A DNA stretch of 43,788 nt from JAYODZ01 sp965660195 (GTDB taxonomy: Bacteria > Pseudomonadota > Alphaproteobacteria > RS24). The translations under genes and the position numbers were made by a program. Below are positions 16,434 to 24,644 of this stretch, piece by piece; position 1 is the first letter of the stretch; every line of letters begins with the position of its first letter. The notes under the pieces were generated by a model. That model was not told where the DNA came from. It searched no databases and worked only from the letters and a program-made list of their open reading frames with translations. The DNA is taken from assembly GCA_965660195.1 (NCBI GenBank), contig CBFHZM010000006.1, forward strand, positions 1 to 43,788, given 5' to 3'.

Positions 16434-18059
16434 TCAGCCTTCTTGCTCCATCATCTCGCGGATGATGATGCGCAGTTGGTCTTTGCGAATCTTGCCCGAC
16501 GCCGTTCGCGGAAAGTCCTCAACAAAAACAAATCGTTCGGGCGTTTTTTGCTTGGCCAATCCGTATTGAGCGACATGCGCTAAAAGATCTTCGGTCGTGC
16601 AAGCGGCGTCTTTAACAATCACAAAGGCGCAAATGCCCTCACCGAGACGGGCATGCGGCATGGCAACGACGGCGGCTTCGCGAACTAAATCTGACTGGTG
16701 CAAGACGTCCTCGATCTCCTTGGCACTGATATTTTCACCACCGCGAATAATGAGGTCCTTTTTCCGGCCGGAAATGACTAAGGCACCTTCGGGTGAGATA
16801 AAGCCAATGTCACCGGTTTTGAAGAAGCCGTCTTCCGAAATCGCGTCTTTGGTGTCCTCTGGATCAGCATAGCCCAGCATCATCGCAGGCCCCCGCGCCC
16901 AGATTTCGCCGTCTTGGCCTTGTGGCACGTCCCGTCCCGCATCGTCGACAATCCGGACTTCGTAATCGATGATTTCGCCATCGGTTGTGGCGGCAAGCTC
17001 GGCCTGCGCGGCGCCCTGATAGCCCAAAGTTACCAGTGGAACCTCGGAGCTGCCGAACACGCGGAAGGCAAAACTATTGGCGAGTTTGCTATTGGCGGTC
17101 CGCACGATTTCGGGTGGCACGGCGGCGCCGCCGCAGGCGAAGGAAATAAGACTTGGTAATTGCTTTCCAGTGGCAACCGCGACATTGACCATTTCTTGCA
17201 AGAAAGGTGTTGCTGCAACGGTGCCAACGACATGGTAGTCGTCGATCAGCTTGACCGCTGCCTCGGCGTTCCAGCTTTCCATCAAGATCGTACGGGTTTC
17301 GCCAATAAAGGGCAGCTCGAGGCCGTTTGAGTAGCCACTAATATGGGTAACAGGCGAAGGCATTAGAAAATGCGCGCCTTTGGCAATTTTCCAATGCGCC
17401 AAGGATGCCTCTGCCGCCCGCGCCAAGGTATTATGGCTGTGCAAGACAGCTTTCGGGCGCCCGGTGGTGCCTGATGTGTACAGAATGAGCTTAATGTCTG
17501 TTGGATTAACTTTCGGCAAAGTGCCGCTAATCTCGCGGCCGCGTTGTATCAAGGACTCGTAGCTCGTATCGGCGTTAGACCCACGGATATAAGCGACATG
17601 CTCGAGATCGGGTAATTGTGGCCGCAATTCATCCATCATGGTGACAAAGTTGAATTTATTGAAGCTCTCGCAAACGAAAAATACTTTAGCGCGGCAATCG
17701 GCAAGCATATAGCGTAGCTCAGCGTGGCGATAAATGATCACGATCGGGTTGATCAAGAAACCGCCTAAGGCCGCTGCAATATTAATGACGCAGGCCTCGG
17801 CCCAGTTGGGCGTCTGAAAGCTAATGACATCTCCGGCTTGCAAGCCCTTTTCTTGCAAGGCGAAGACCAATGCTTTGGCGTCTTCGTAGATGCGCTTATA
17901 GCTCCAGTCGCCGCCGAGATTGGGAAAGACAGAGTTGTCTGGCAGGCGGGCGGCTAAATCGGCAGCCATTTCGCCAATGGTGACATTCGACCAGCGGTCT
18001 TGATAGGCCTGCAGATGTTGTGGCGTACCCTGGATCCAGTCCCATTTTTGCTTAGCCAT
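16434..18059 (-). CDS. AMP-forming acyl-CoA synthetase (ANL superfamily)
   Basis: A 541-residue AMP-binding acyl-CoA ligase. Start ATG 18059 is preceded by GGGGGGAAA; a start 7 codons further up is less likely. Core motifs: the phosphate loop LYTSGTTGRPKAVLHSH near residue 180, the A5 region FRVFGSSEVP near residue 330, the hinge GFFKTGDIGFISPEG with GRKKDLIIRGGENIS near residue 425, and the C-terminal lysine region PRTASGKIRKDQL. It activates a carboxylic acid to its CoA thioester through an acyl-adenylate. It is divergent from the Rieske gene at 18207, so the two may share control. The acid substrate cannot be read from sequence; cyclohexane-carboxylate-type and bile-acid ligases belong to related groups. 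Confidence 0.92.
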   Translation of the reverse strand: MAKQKWDWIQGTPQHLQAYQDRWSNVTIGEMAADLAARLPDNSVFPNLGGDWSYKRIYEDAKALVFALQEKGLQAGDVISFQTPNWAEACVINIAAALGGFLINPIVIIYRHAELRYMLADCRAKVFFVCESFNKFNFVTMMDELRPQLPDLEHVAYIRGSNADTSYESLIQRGREISGTLPKVNPTDIKLILYTSGTTGRPKAVLHSHNTLARAAEASLAHWKIAKGAHFLMPSPVTHISGYSNGLELPFIGETRTILMESWNAEAAVKLIDDYHVVGTVAATPFLQEMVNVAVATGKQLPSLISFACGGAAVPPEIVRTANSKLANSFAFRVFGSSEVPLVTLGYQGAAQAELAATTDGEIIDYEVRIVDDAGRDVPQGQDGEIWARGPAMMLGYADPEDTKDAISEDGFFKTGDIGFISPEGALVISGRKKDLIIRGGENISAKEIEDVLHQSDLVREAAVVAMPHARLGEGICAFVIVKDAACTTEDLLAHVAQYGLAKQKTPERFVFVEDFPRTASGKIRKDQLRIIIREMMEQEG

Positions 18060-18155
18060 TTTGATTTCCCCCCTACGCACAAAATTCTAGGTCAGCATCT
18101 GTTTACGGCCGCCTCTGTTCGCAATAAACTATTCATATTTGCAGTTTGCCAAGGC

Positions 18156-18178
18156 GCCCTGTAGTGGTCAATTAGGGC
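18156..18178. promoter_or_regulatory. Weak inverted repeat upstream of Rieske gene
   Basis: GCCCT and AGGGC form a 5-bp inverted repeat with a 13-base spacer, ending 28 bases before the Rieske start at 18207. It is a possible operator overlapping the promoter; short arms keep the confidence low. Confidence 0.22.
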
Positions 18179-18206
18179 AGCGCAAGGTTCTTTAAAGGAG
18201 AAAACC

Positions 18207-19382
18207 ATGGGTAAAGAAGCGATTACGCATGCTGTGGGCGAGGTTCTGAAATATGCTCGCGACGGCGGAACATTTCAGTCCGATCGAATTACCGAGGTTC
18301 CTTATTCGACTTATCTCGACCCCGTTCAGTGGCAAGAGGAGATGGACCTGATTTTCTTCAAGGTTCCTTTGGCCTTGGCGGCTTCTGCTGAAATGCCCAA
18401 TCCTGGCGATTACAAGGCGATGGAAGCCGTTGGTAAGCCGGTTTTGATCACCCGCGATAAAGATGGTCAAGTGCACGCCTTTTTAAATGTATGCGCCCAC
18501 CGTGGTGCGCCAGTGGCGGAAGAAGGCTGCGGCCATAAGAACCGTTTTTCATGTCCCTATCATGGGTGGACCTATAGCAATGACGGTAAGCTCATGGGTG
18601 TTGCTGAAGCCGACACCTTTGGGCAGATCGATAAAGAAAATCGGGGCTTGCGGGCTTTGCCATGCGAAGAACGCAATGGCTTAATTTTCGTTATTTTGAC
18701 GCCTGGCGAGAAAATGGATCTTGATGGCTTTTTCCAAGGCATGTTGGATGACTTCGGCCGCCACAATTTTAAAGATTGGGCATATCTCGGGAGCCGCGTC
18801 GTCGAGGGTGCAAATTGGAAGATCGCATTTGACGGCTATCTTGAGGGCTACCATTTCGCCGCGCTGCATCCCGAAACTATTCATCCGCGGACTTTTAACA
18901 ACAAGACTCATTATGAGGCTTTCGGACCACATTTGCGGATTGCCTTCCCGCAAGTCGCGATTGAAGACAAACTCAAAGACGTTGATCCGACGACTTATGC
19001 TGAGATCGAAAATCATGGCTATGATTTCGTAAGGATCTTTTTTCCGAATGTATCGATTTTCCTGGCGCCTGAGATTACGTCCTTCTCGCAGCTTTTCCCT
19101 GGGCCGACGCCGGATAAAAATAAAACCGTGATCATGTTCTTCCGCAAAGATGCACCCAAAGATGCGGCCGATGCCGAGGGCTTAGACGCGATGATGGATT
19201 GGCTTTGCCAAGTTGTCCGTGACGAAGACTATAAAGTCGGCCAACAGATCCAACGCGGTCTCGAAAGCGGCGCTTTTGACAGTATTATCTTGGGTAAGAA
19301 CGAGCGCGGTAATCAGTTCTTTCACGAATACCTTCAATGGTATTTGAACAACGACAAATCGGCGCCCAAGCCTAAGCTTTAG
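18207..19382 (+). CDS. Rieske non-heme iron oxygenase, large subunit
   Basis: A 391-residue Rieske oxygenase starting at ATG 18207 with AAGGAG ahead. The [2Fe-2S] ligands are C96/H98 (CAHRG) and C116/H119 (CPYHG). The mononuclear iron histidines are H216 and H221 (YHFAALHP), with a preceding Asp in FDGYLEG as the likely electron-bridge residue. The later RDEDYKVGQQIQRGL is shared with the paralogue at 31404-32606, as is LPxCEER/PTEER. The length near 390 and the absence of a beta subunit gene suit the homotrimeric alpha-only group that includes steroid 9-alpha-hydroxylase oxygenase and demethylating oxygenases. No ferredoxin or reductase is encoded nearby. It is divergent from an acyl-CoA ligase and convergent with a VOC protein. 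Confidence 0.92.
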   Translation: MGKEAITHAVGEVLKYARDGGTFQSDRITEVPYSTYLDPVQWQEEMDLIFFKVPLALAASAEMPNPGDYKAMEAVGKPVLITRDKDGQVHAFLNVCAHRGAPVAEEGCGHKNRFSCPYHGWTYSNDGKLMGVAEADTFGQIDKENRGLRALPCEERNGLIFVILTPGEKMDLDGFFQGMLDDFGRHNFKDWAYLGSRVVEGANWKIAFDGYLEGYHFAALHPETIHPRTFNNKTHYEAFGPHLRIAFPQVAIEDKLKDVDPTTYAEIENHGYDFVRIFFPNVSIFLAPEITSFSQLFPGPTPDKNKTVIMFFRKDAPKDAADAEGLDAMMDWLCQVVRDEDYKVGQQIQRGLESGAFDSIILGKNERGNQFFHEYLQWYLNNDKSAPKPKL

Positions 19383-19393
19383 AATGTAATCGC

Positions 19394-19918
19394 TTAACCG
19401 CGTAAGGGGTCGCTTCCGTCCCAATCGATTGAAGCGGCCTTTACCATATCAAAGAAGTCTTGCATGCCAGTGCCCATTTGTAGGACTTCGACCAAGCCCT
19501 CAGCACCCCCCGTATGGGCATAAAACACAGCGCCGTCACCAGCGTCGGCGGTGAAGACAATTTTGCCACCAGTGGCGACGGTTTTCGCCTGCGCTGTTGC
19601 AATATTATCGGTCAACAAACAGACATGATGAATGCCACCCGCGCCACGATAGGGTTGGGTGCGATAGATCGACGGCACATCATTGTGTTGCTTTATCAGT
19701 TCAATTTGCATGTCGCCCCAATAACCGATCGCGAGGCCGAAATCGACTTCTGACGGTTGCTCTTCAAATTTTTTATTTTCCAAAGTGGCATGCTCAATCC
19801 AAAAAAACGGGCCTGCGCCCATGGTTTTGGTCCAGTGCGCCAGAGCGGCGTCGAAATCATCGGGCACAAAGGCCAATTGCATGATCGGGCCAATTGAACT
19901 GATAAGATTTTGTGCCAT
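19394..19918 (-). CDS. VOC family (glyoxalase / epimerase-like) protein
   Basis: A 174-residue protein with two beta-alpha-beta-beta-beta units of the vicinal oxygen chelate fold. Visible elements are IMQLAFVPDDFDAALAHWTK, MQIELIKQH, GGIHHVCLLTDNI and GLVEVLQM. Three of the usual four metal ligands (Glu, His, Glu) are at expected positions, while the first, commonly His, appears as Gln in IMQLAF. This pattern is close to methylmalonyl-CoA epimerase-like proteins, so a CoA-thioester epimerase or lyase role is possible. ATG 19918 is preceded by GAGGGA. It is divergent from the LysR/P450 operon, whose regulator could also control it. Confidence 0.82.
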   Translation of the reverse strand: MAQNLISSIGPIMQLAFVPDDFDAALAHWTKTMGAGPFFWIEHATLENKKFEEQPSEVDFGLAIGYWGDMQIELIKQHNDVPSIYRTQPYRGAGGIHHVCLLTDNIATAQAKTVATGGKIVFTADAGDGAVFYAHTGGAEGLVEVLQMGTGMQDFFDMVKAASIDWDGSDPLRG

Positions 19919-20002
19919 CGGATTTCCCTCAATTTTCTCAATTACAGCTTTACTGTGTCGAGGTCTGACGTGAAAATAAACCTACACATAAGGGCAGGGA
20001 GG

Positions 20003-20030
20003 CTACCGTTTTCGCGAGTATATGCGGTAG
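20003..20030. promoter_or_regulatory. Inverted repeat upstream of LysR gene, candidate LysR-type site
   Basis: CTACCG and CGGTAG form a perfect 6-bp inverted repeat with a 16-base spacer, 37-64 bases upstream of the LysR start. LysR-type regulators often bind such spaced dyads in the region between themselves and a divergent gene, here the VOC gene. Confidence 0.33.
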
Positions 20031-20066
20031 GCAAGGTTAATGTAGCCTCACTTACTAGGAAAAGGT

Positions 20067-21032
20067 ATGCGGCTAAGAGATTTAAAATACATCAAGCTAA
20101 TTTGTGAACACAGGAATTTTACCGTTGCTGCACGTTACGCCGGTATCTCTCAACCCGCGCTCAGTGCGGCTATAGCTAAACTCGAAGACCAATTAGGTGT
20201 GCAACTTTTCTATCGCGATCATCAACAAGTTAGACCTAGTTTTTTAGCTGACTATATTGCTACGCGCGCGGGCCGGGTGTCGAACGAGCTTGAAGATATC
20301 GAGCGCCACATTAGCATGCTCAAAAACAGGGAGAGTGGCGACGTATATTTTGGCGTCGGAAACATTATCGCCGACACATTCTTGTTTGATGCCCTGTCGG
20401 ATTTTTGCGCAAGTCACGATCAAATAACCCCACGCTTTACCCTTGGATATTGGTATGATTTGCGCAAGCGTCTGCTCGATGGCGATATTTCGTTCTTTGT
20501 TACGGGTAACCATCAAGATGTGAAAGATGAAGAGATAGATCAGATCGATTTTATAGATCTCGATATTGTTTTTGTTGCGGCTCCCAACCATCAGCTATTT
20601 GCCAAGAAAGTAACTACCTGTCGCGACATTGCTTATTTTCCTGTCATTACCTACCAAACTATAGTCGCTAAACGGCTTATTCGTGAGCAGCTTGCAAACG
20701 AAGAAGACATCCGCAATTTTGAGATGAATTTTCCAGCGGGTTTGCTTGAGAGTATCTCGCTCGCGCTGCCCTTGGTGAAGAATTCACACTTTATCTTGAT
20801 GGGACCGCGGGACCTTTTTGTTGACGAATTTTCCAGCGGGGCTCTTCGTGAACTAGAAATCTTGGACTTTGATCTCACCATCAAAGTCAAAATTGTTTTG
20901 CGAAAAAAGTATATTTTATCGCCGGCCGAGAAGGATATGATCTCAAGTCTCGAGCAGGCACGTGATAAGTGTCTGGACCTTCGTCGGAAAAGTGCCACCG
21001 TTAAAAAAGGGGGAATGACAAATGTTGGATAG
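20067..21032 (+). CDS. LysR family transcriptional regulator
   Basis: A 321-residue LysR-type regulator with the usual N-terminal winged helix-turn-helix: LRDLKYIKLICEHRNFTVAA, then GISQPALSAAIAKLEDQLGV and LFYRD, within the first 60 residues. The rest is the two-lobed inducer-binding domain, for example GDVYFGVGNIIADTF. The ATG follows AGGAAAAGG. Unusually for the family it is not divergent from its neighbouring enzymes but heads their operon; its last 11 bases overlap the start of the P450 gene in another frame. It therefore probably autoregulates an operon P450/ligase/hydratase in response to substrate or its CoA ester. This is inferred from the arrangement. Confidence 0.93.
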   Translation: MRLRDLKYIKLICEHRNFTVAARYAGISQPALSAAIAKLEDQLGVQLFYRDHQQVRPSFLADYIATRAGRVSNELEDIERHISMLKNRESGDVYFGVGNIIADTFLFDALSDFCASHDQITPRFTLGYWYDLRKRLLDGDISFFVTGNHQDVKDEEIDQIDFIDLDIVFVAAPNHQLFAKKVTTCRDIAYFPVITYQTIVAKRLIREQLANEEDIRNFEMNFPAGLLESISLALPLVKNSHFILMGPRDLFVDEFSSGALRELEILDFDLTIKVKIVLRKKYILSPAEKDMISSLEQARDKCLDLRRKSATVKKGGMTNVG

Positions 21033-22197
21033 GCCCGACCTTTTTGACGACGAGGCAAATCGGTGTCCCTATGCTGCATACGAATTCTATCGCGCGAGCG
21101 ATGTGCCGATGCGGGAGCCACGTTATGAAAACCTAGTCCTGAATCGTTTCTCAGATATGGATTTCTTGCGCCAACACGAAATCGTTTCAGCGGCTTTCGG
21201 TGTCGATCCGACAGGGCCATTCCCTGAGGGCACTTATAAGGATATAGAACGTACCGAGCCGCCCCGTCACAGCGCTCTGAAAGCCTACTTGTTTAAATAT
21301 TTTTCACCGTCGCAAGTGGCAAGCTGGCGTGAGCCCATTGAGGATATATTTGCTGAGCACTTTGATGCTGTCAGCCAGGCGTCGACGGTCAATGCCGATT
21401 TTGATGTCGTCGAGGATATTTGTTATCCCGGTCCGGCTGCCGTTATGTGTCAGATTATGGGATTTGCGCGCGATCGGCGAAGTGATTTTCAACGTTGGTC
21501 TTATTCTTTGGTTGGACGCTTAGGACACCATATCAGCGAGCAACAGCGGGCAGATATGAAGGAGATGGCCCGCTTCGTTAGTGAGATGGCGCAACGATGC
21601 CGCGCCGCGCCTGGCGAGGACTTGCTGTCTTATTTGACGCAAGCGAAGATCGACGGCGAACCTTTAAGCGATCAAGAAATTATTGCGAATGGAGTTTTCT
21701 TTCTCGCAGCGGGGCACGAGACAACGACAAATTTTCTTAGTAATTTAACATTCATTCTTGCCCAAGACGCGGCTCTTTACGCCCAACTGCGCGACGATCG
21801 AGGTCTCGTCCCAAATGCGCTCTTAGAAGCCCTCAGGATCGAAAGTCCGGTTCAGAATATATGCCGCACGGCGATCGATCATTATGCTTTTCGCGGCGCC
21901 GATATTATGGCTGATGAGCGTGTCATGTTCTCGCTCGGTGGCGCCAATCATGATCCTACGCAGTTTGCTGAGCCCGAAAAGTTTCGGTTGGATCGCGACA
22001 ACGGAAATCGTCATTTAGCGTTCGGGCTGGGGCACCACCAATGCCTCGGTGCACGCCTCGCCTTGCTCGAGGGGGAAGTTTATTTGAACATGTTACTTGA
22101 TCGTTTCAAAAGTTTGCGGGTGACGCGCCCGCCCGAACGCATGCCCGGTAATGTGATGCGCGGGTTCAAACATCTTTGGTTAGAAGGAGAAATTTAA
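21022..22197 (+). CDS. Cytochrome P450
   Basis: A 391-residue soluble bacterial-type P450 without a membrane anchor. The I-helix oxygen-activation motif is AGHETT at residues 230-235, the K-helix ExxR is E269-R272 and the heme-ligand loop FGLGHHQCLG has Cys341. It would hydroxylate an unactivated carbon in the cytoplasm using electrons from ferredoxin partners, none of which is encoded in the window. The ATG lies inside the last codons of the LysR gene, with a G-rich ribosome site GGGGG before it. A CoA ligase follows after 2 bases. This is consistent with oxygenation of a terpenoid- or steroid-like molecule followed by CoA activation of the resulting acid; family assignment within CYP needs comparison. 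Confidence 0.95.
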   Translation: MLDRPDLFDDEANRCPYAAYEFYRASDVPMREPRYENLVLNRFSDMDFLRQHEIVSAAFGVDPTGPFPEGTYKDIERTEPPRHSALKAYLFKYFSPSQVASWREPIEDIFAEHFDAVSQASTVNADFDVVEDICYPGPAAVMCQIMGFARDRRSDFQRWSYSLVGRLGHHISEQQRADMKEMARFVSEMAQRCRAAPGEDLLSYLTQAKIDGEPLSDQEIIANGVFFLAAGHETTTNFLSNLTFILAQDAALYAQLRDDRGLVPNALLEALRIESPVQNICRTAIDHYAFRGADIMADERVMFSLGGANHDPTQFAEPEKFRLDRDNGNRHLAFGLGHHQCLGARLALLEGEVYLNMLLDRFKSLRVTRPPERMPGNVMRGFKHLWLEGEI

Positions 22198-22199
22198 TC

Positions 22200-23816
22200 A
22201 TGATCAGTGGTAATGTTGATTGGGCTCCCGATTATTCTGGAAAGACGATATGTGGTTTAGTCCGTGACACGGCGCGGGCGCATCCTGACAAACTTATTAT
22301 GGAGCTTGACGGTGACGCCATTACCTATGGTCAGCTGTATGCGGATGCCGAAACCATAGCTCGCGCTTTACTCGCGCGTGGCATGGATGTCGGGGCGCAT
22401 ATTGGCATCATGCTACCTAATTCGGTTGACTATCTACGCTTATATATTGGCATCTTGGTTGCTGGTGGCGTACCGGTGACACTAAACTCGCGGTATCGTG
22501 GGGACGAGCTTCTCTATGCGCTTAATCATGCGGAAATTCAGGTGCTGTTTGTGAGTGCGTCACCTGAGACAGATTTTCTGTCCATGCTGGTGCAAAATGT
22601 CGCCGATTTAAACCTGGAGGATTCGGCGCAAAATAGCGCGTCGCTAAAATATTTGCAGCATCTTGTTGTTGTCGAAAATCCGCCTTCTGCCGAGCTCAGT
22701 TTAACCGCCTTTACCTCGATGCAGTCGTCGAGCGCGTTTCCGGATATCGATGAAGAAGACCATGCCGTTATGATGTTTACCTCTGGCACGACGGCATCGC
22801 CAAAGGCTTGCCTCGTAACCCACAGATCGTTGATTGGCAACGGCATCAATATGGTTGAGAGGTGGCAAATGAATGAAGCTGATAAGTTTTATAATCCCTT
22901 GCCATTTTTTCACATGTCAGTACTTCTGCCCCTCGTCAGCTGCATCTTATCGCGTAGCGAGTTATATGCGACACGCCATTTTAAAGCCGAAAAAGCACTC
23001 GAGGTTTTCAAGCGTGTACCAGTTACAATTGGATTTTTTGCCTTCCCAACCATTACCAATGAAATTATTTACCATCCGCAGTTTAACCAAGAGGATGTTA
23101 AGAGCTTCCGTATTATTAATAATGTCGCGCCGATTTCGACCTTGCTACAATATGAAAAGGCATTTCCAAGCGCTTCGGGCGTATCGGCTTATGGGCTCAC
23201 CGAATGCGGTGGTGTGTCGTGTTTTTCTAATCCGCGTGAGCCGATTGAAAAGCGGTTGCCAACAGTTGGTCAGCCCTTTGCTGGCATCGAGATTAGAATC
23301 GCTGATGCTGAAGATCCGATGAAAGTTTTAGGGCCGGACGAAAAAGGCGAGATTCAAATTCACGGCTATAACCTGTTTAGCGGTTATTACAAGGATGAGG
23401 AGGCGACCCGCAAAACTTTGACTGAAGATGGATGGCTGCGGACCGGCGACCTAGGGCATCTCGATAATGAGGGTTATCTCTATTTTGTCGGGCGCCTCAA
23501 GGATATGCTGAAAGTTGGTGGCGAAAACGTAGCCGCGGCTGAAATTGAAAGCTTGCTCGATACCCATCCTGCGGTTGAGATGACGCAAATTGTGGCGGCG
23601 CCAGATGATCGGTTGCAAGAAGTAGCGGCGGCCTATGTCCGCTTGCATGCCAACGCCACGGCGACAGAGGAAGAGTTGATCGATTTCTGTCGTGGTAAAG
23701 TGGCTAGCTATAAAGTGCCTCGTTATGTTCGTTTTGTTGATGAATGGCCGATGTCGGGGACCAAGGTGCAGAAATTTAAGTTGCGCGCCCGCATTGCTGC
23801 AGAGCTCAAGGGTTAA
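22200..23816 (+). CDS. AMP-forming acyl-CoA synthetase (ANL superfamily)
   Basis: A 538-residue CoA ligase. The open frame begins at a TTG inside the P450 gene, but AGAAGGAGA sits just ahead of the ATG at 22200, 2 bases after the P450 stop. Motifs: MMFTSGTTASPKACLVTH near residue 190, AYGLTECGGVSCF near residue 330, the hinge WLRTGDLGHLDNEGYLYFVG near residue 415 with GRLKDMLKVGGENVAAAEIE, and the C-terminal GTKVQKFKL lysine. It activates an organic acid to acyl-CoA. Only distantly similar to the ligase at 16434-18059, so it probably takes a different acid. Within the operon it connects the P450 to the hydratase that follows by 9 bases. Confidence 0.92.
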   Translation: MISGNVDWAPDYSGKTICGLVRDTARAHPDKLIMELDGDAITYGQLYADAETIARALLARGMDVGAHIGIMLPNSVDYLRLYIGILVAGGVPVTLNSRYRGDELLYALNHAEIQVLFVSASPETDFLSMLVQNVADLNLEDSAQNSASLKYLQHLVVVENPPSAELSLTAFTSMQSSSAFPDIDEEDHAVMMFTSGTTASPKACLVTHRSLIGNGINMVERWQMNEADKFYNPLPFFHMSVLLPLVSCILSRSELYATRHFKAEKALEVFKRVPVTIGFFAFPTITNEIIYHPQFNQEDVKSFRIINNVAPISTLLQYEKAFPSASGVSAYGLTECGGVSCFSNPREPIEKRLPTVGQPFAGIEIRIADAEDPMKVLGPDEKGEIQIHGYNLFSGYYKDEEATRKTLTEDGWLRTGDLGHLDNEGYLYFVGRLKDMLKVGGENVAAAEIESLLDTHPAVEMTQIVAAPDDRLQEVAAAYVRLHANATATEEELIDFCRGKVASYKVPRYVRFVDEWPMSGTKVQKFKLRARIAAELKG

Positions 23817-23825
23817 GTCTTCAGC

Positions 23826-24644
23826 ATGTTGGATTTTTCAGAATTTATCGGCCGCGAGCAGGTTCTAAGCGAGACGCTCTCGCCAGAACTCTGCTCTCGC
23901 CTAGCGGTCACTCTGGGGCACAGCGCGCCGTCTGCGCCAGCCCTTGGCGATGCCGCGCCGCTTGCGAGTTATTTGCTGATTTGTCTGCCGACCCCTGCGG
24001 AGGGAGAGCTCGGTGTCGATGGTCTGCCGATGAAGGACGCGTTTTTGCCGCCGGTTGATTTGCCGCGTCGTGTCTGGGGTGGCAGCAAGATCACCATCGG
24101 AGAGGGGTTTAAGGTTGGCCAGGAAATTGTTCGCCGCGGCCGGATTACGAATATTTATGAAAAACAAGGCCGCTCGGGTCGGATGGTTTTTGTCGAGGCT
24201 GATTTCCGCTTTGAAGCCGATGGCACCTTATGTTTGCGCGAGGAGCTACGCCAAATCTATCTTGAAGAACGCGATGGCTCAGAAGTTACGCCATCCCAAC
24301 CACCTCGAGGCCCACTTGAATCTGGTGAGTTTTGCTTTTCGCCGCATCAAATGTTCCGTTTCGCGGCGATTACCTTCAACGCTCATCGGATCCATTTCGA
24401 TGCCGACTATGCGCGACGGCAGGAAGGCTATCACGATCTTGTTGTGCAGGGGCCACTGATGACGATAGCTATTTTGTCGAACTTGCAAGCGACACTGCAG
24501 GCGCCCATACAGCTGATTGAATTACGCGGCTACGGCTTTGCTTATGTTAATGAGCCATTGCACATTGTAGCACCGTCTATGCACGAGCGCCATTTATGCA
24601 ATCGGGCCGGCGAGACGCTAGTAACAGCGCGTGTTGAAGTTTAG
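23826..24644 (+). CDS. HTD2-like acyl-CoA hydratase/dehydratase (double hotdog)
   Basis: A 272-residue protein with two hotdog modules, of the group containing 3-hydroxyacyl-thioester dehydratase 2 and mesaconyl-C4-CoA hydratase. The first half (to about residue 130) is the structural hotdog, with PRRVWGGSKITIGEGFKVG. The second half carries the active region FRFAAITFNAHRIHFDADYA followed by GYHDLVVQGPL near residue 210, typical of catalytic members. It would add water to an enoyl-CoA, or remove it. The ATG lies 9 bases after the ligase stop. The gene closes the LysR/P450/ligase operon, and its final 4 bases overlap the end of the convergent MFS gene. Confidence 0.87.
   Translation: MLDFSEFIGREQVLSETLSPELCSRLAVTLGHSAPSAPALGDAAPLASYLLICLPTPAEGELGVDGLPMKDAFLPPVDLPRRVWGGSKITIGEGFKVGQEIVRRGRITNIYEKQGRSGRMVFVEADFRFEADGTLCLREELRQIYLEERDGSEVTPSQPPRGPLESGEFCFSPHQMFRFAAITFNAHRIHFDADYARRQEGYHDLVVQGPLMTIAILSNLQATLQAPIQLIELRGYGFAYVNEPLHIVAPSMHERHLCNRAGETLVTARVEV

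Noticed and set aside
12288..19997. Shared 10-base word ATTAGGGCAG (12288-12297 on the minus strand, 18171-18180, and a 9/10 match at 19988-19997)
   Set aside because: Over about 2.2 kb of spacer on both strands a few matching 10-mers are expected by chance, positions relative to starts differ, and no dyad is present.
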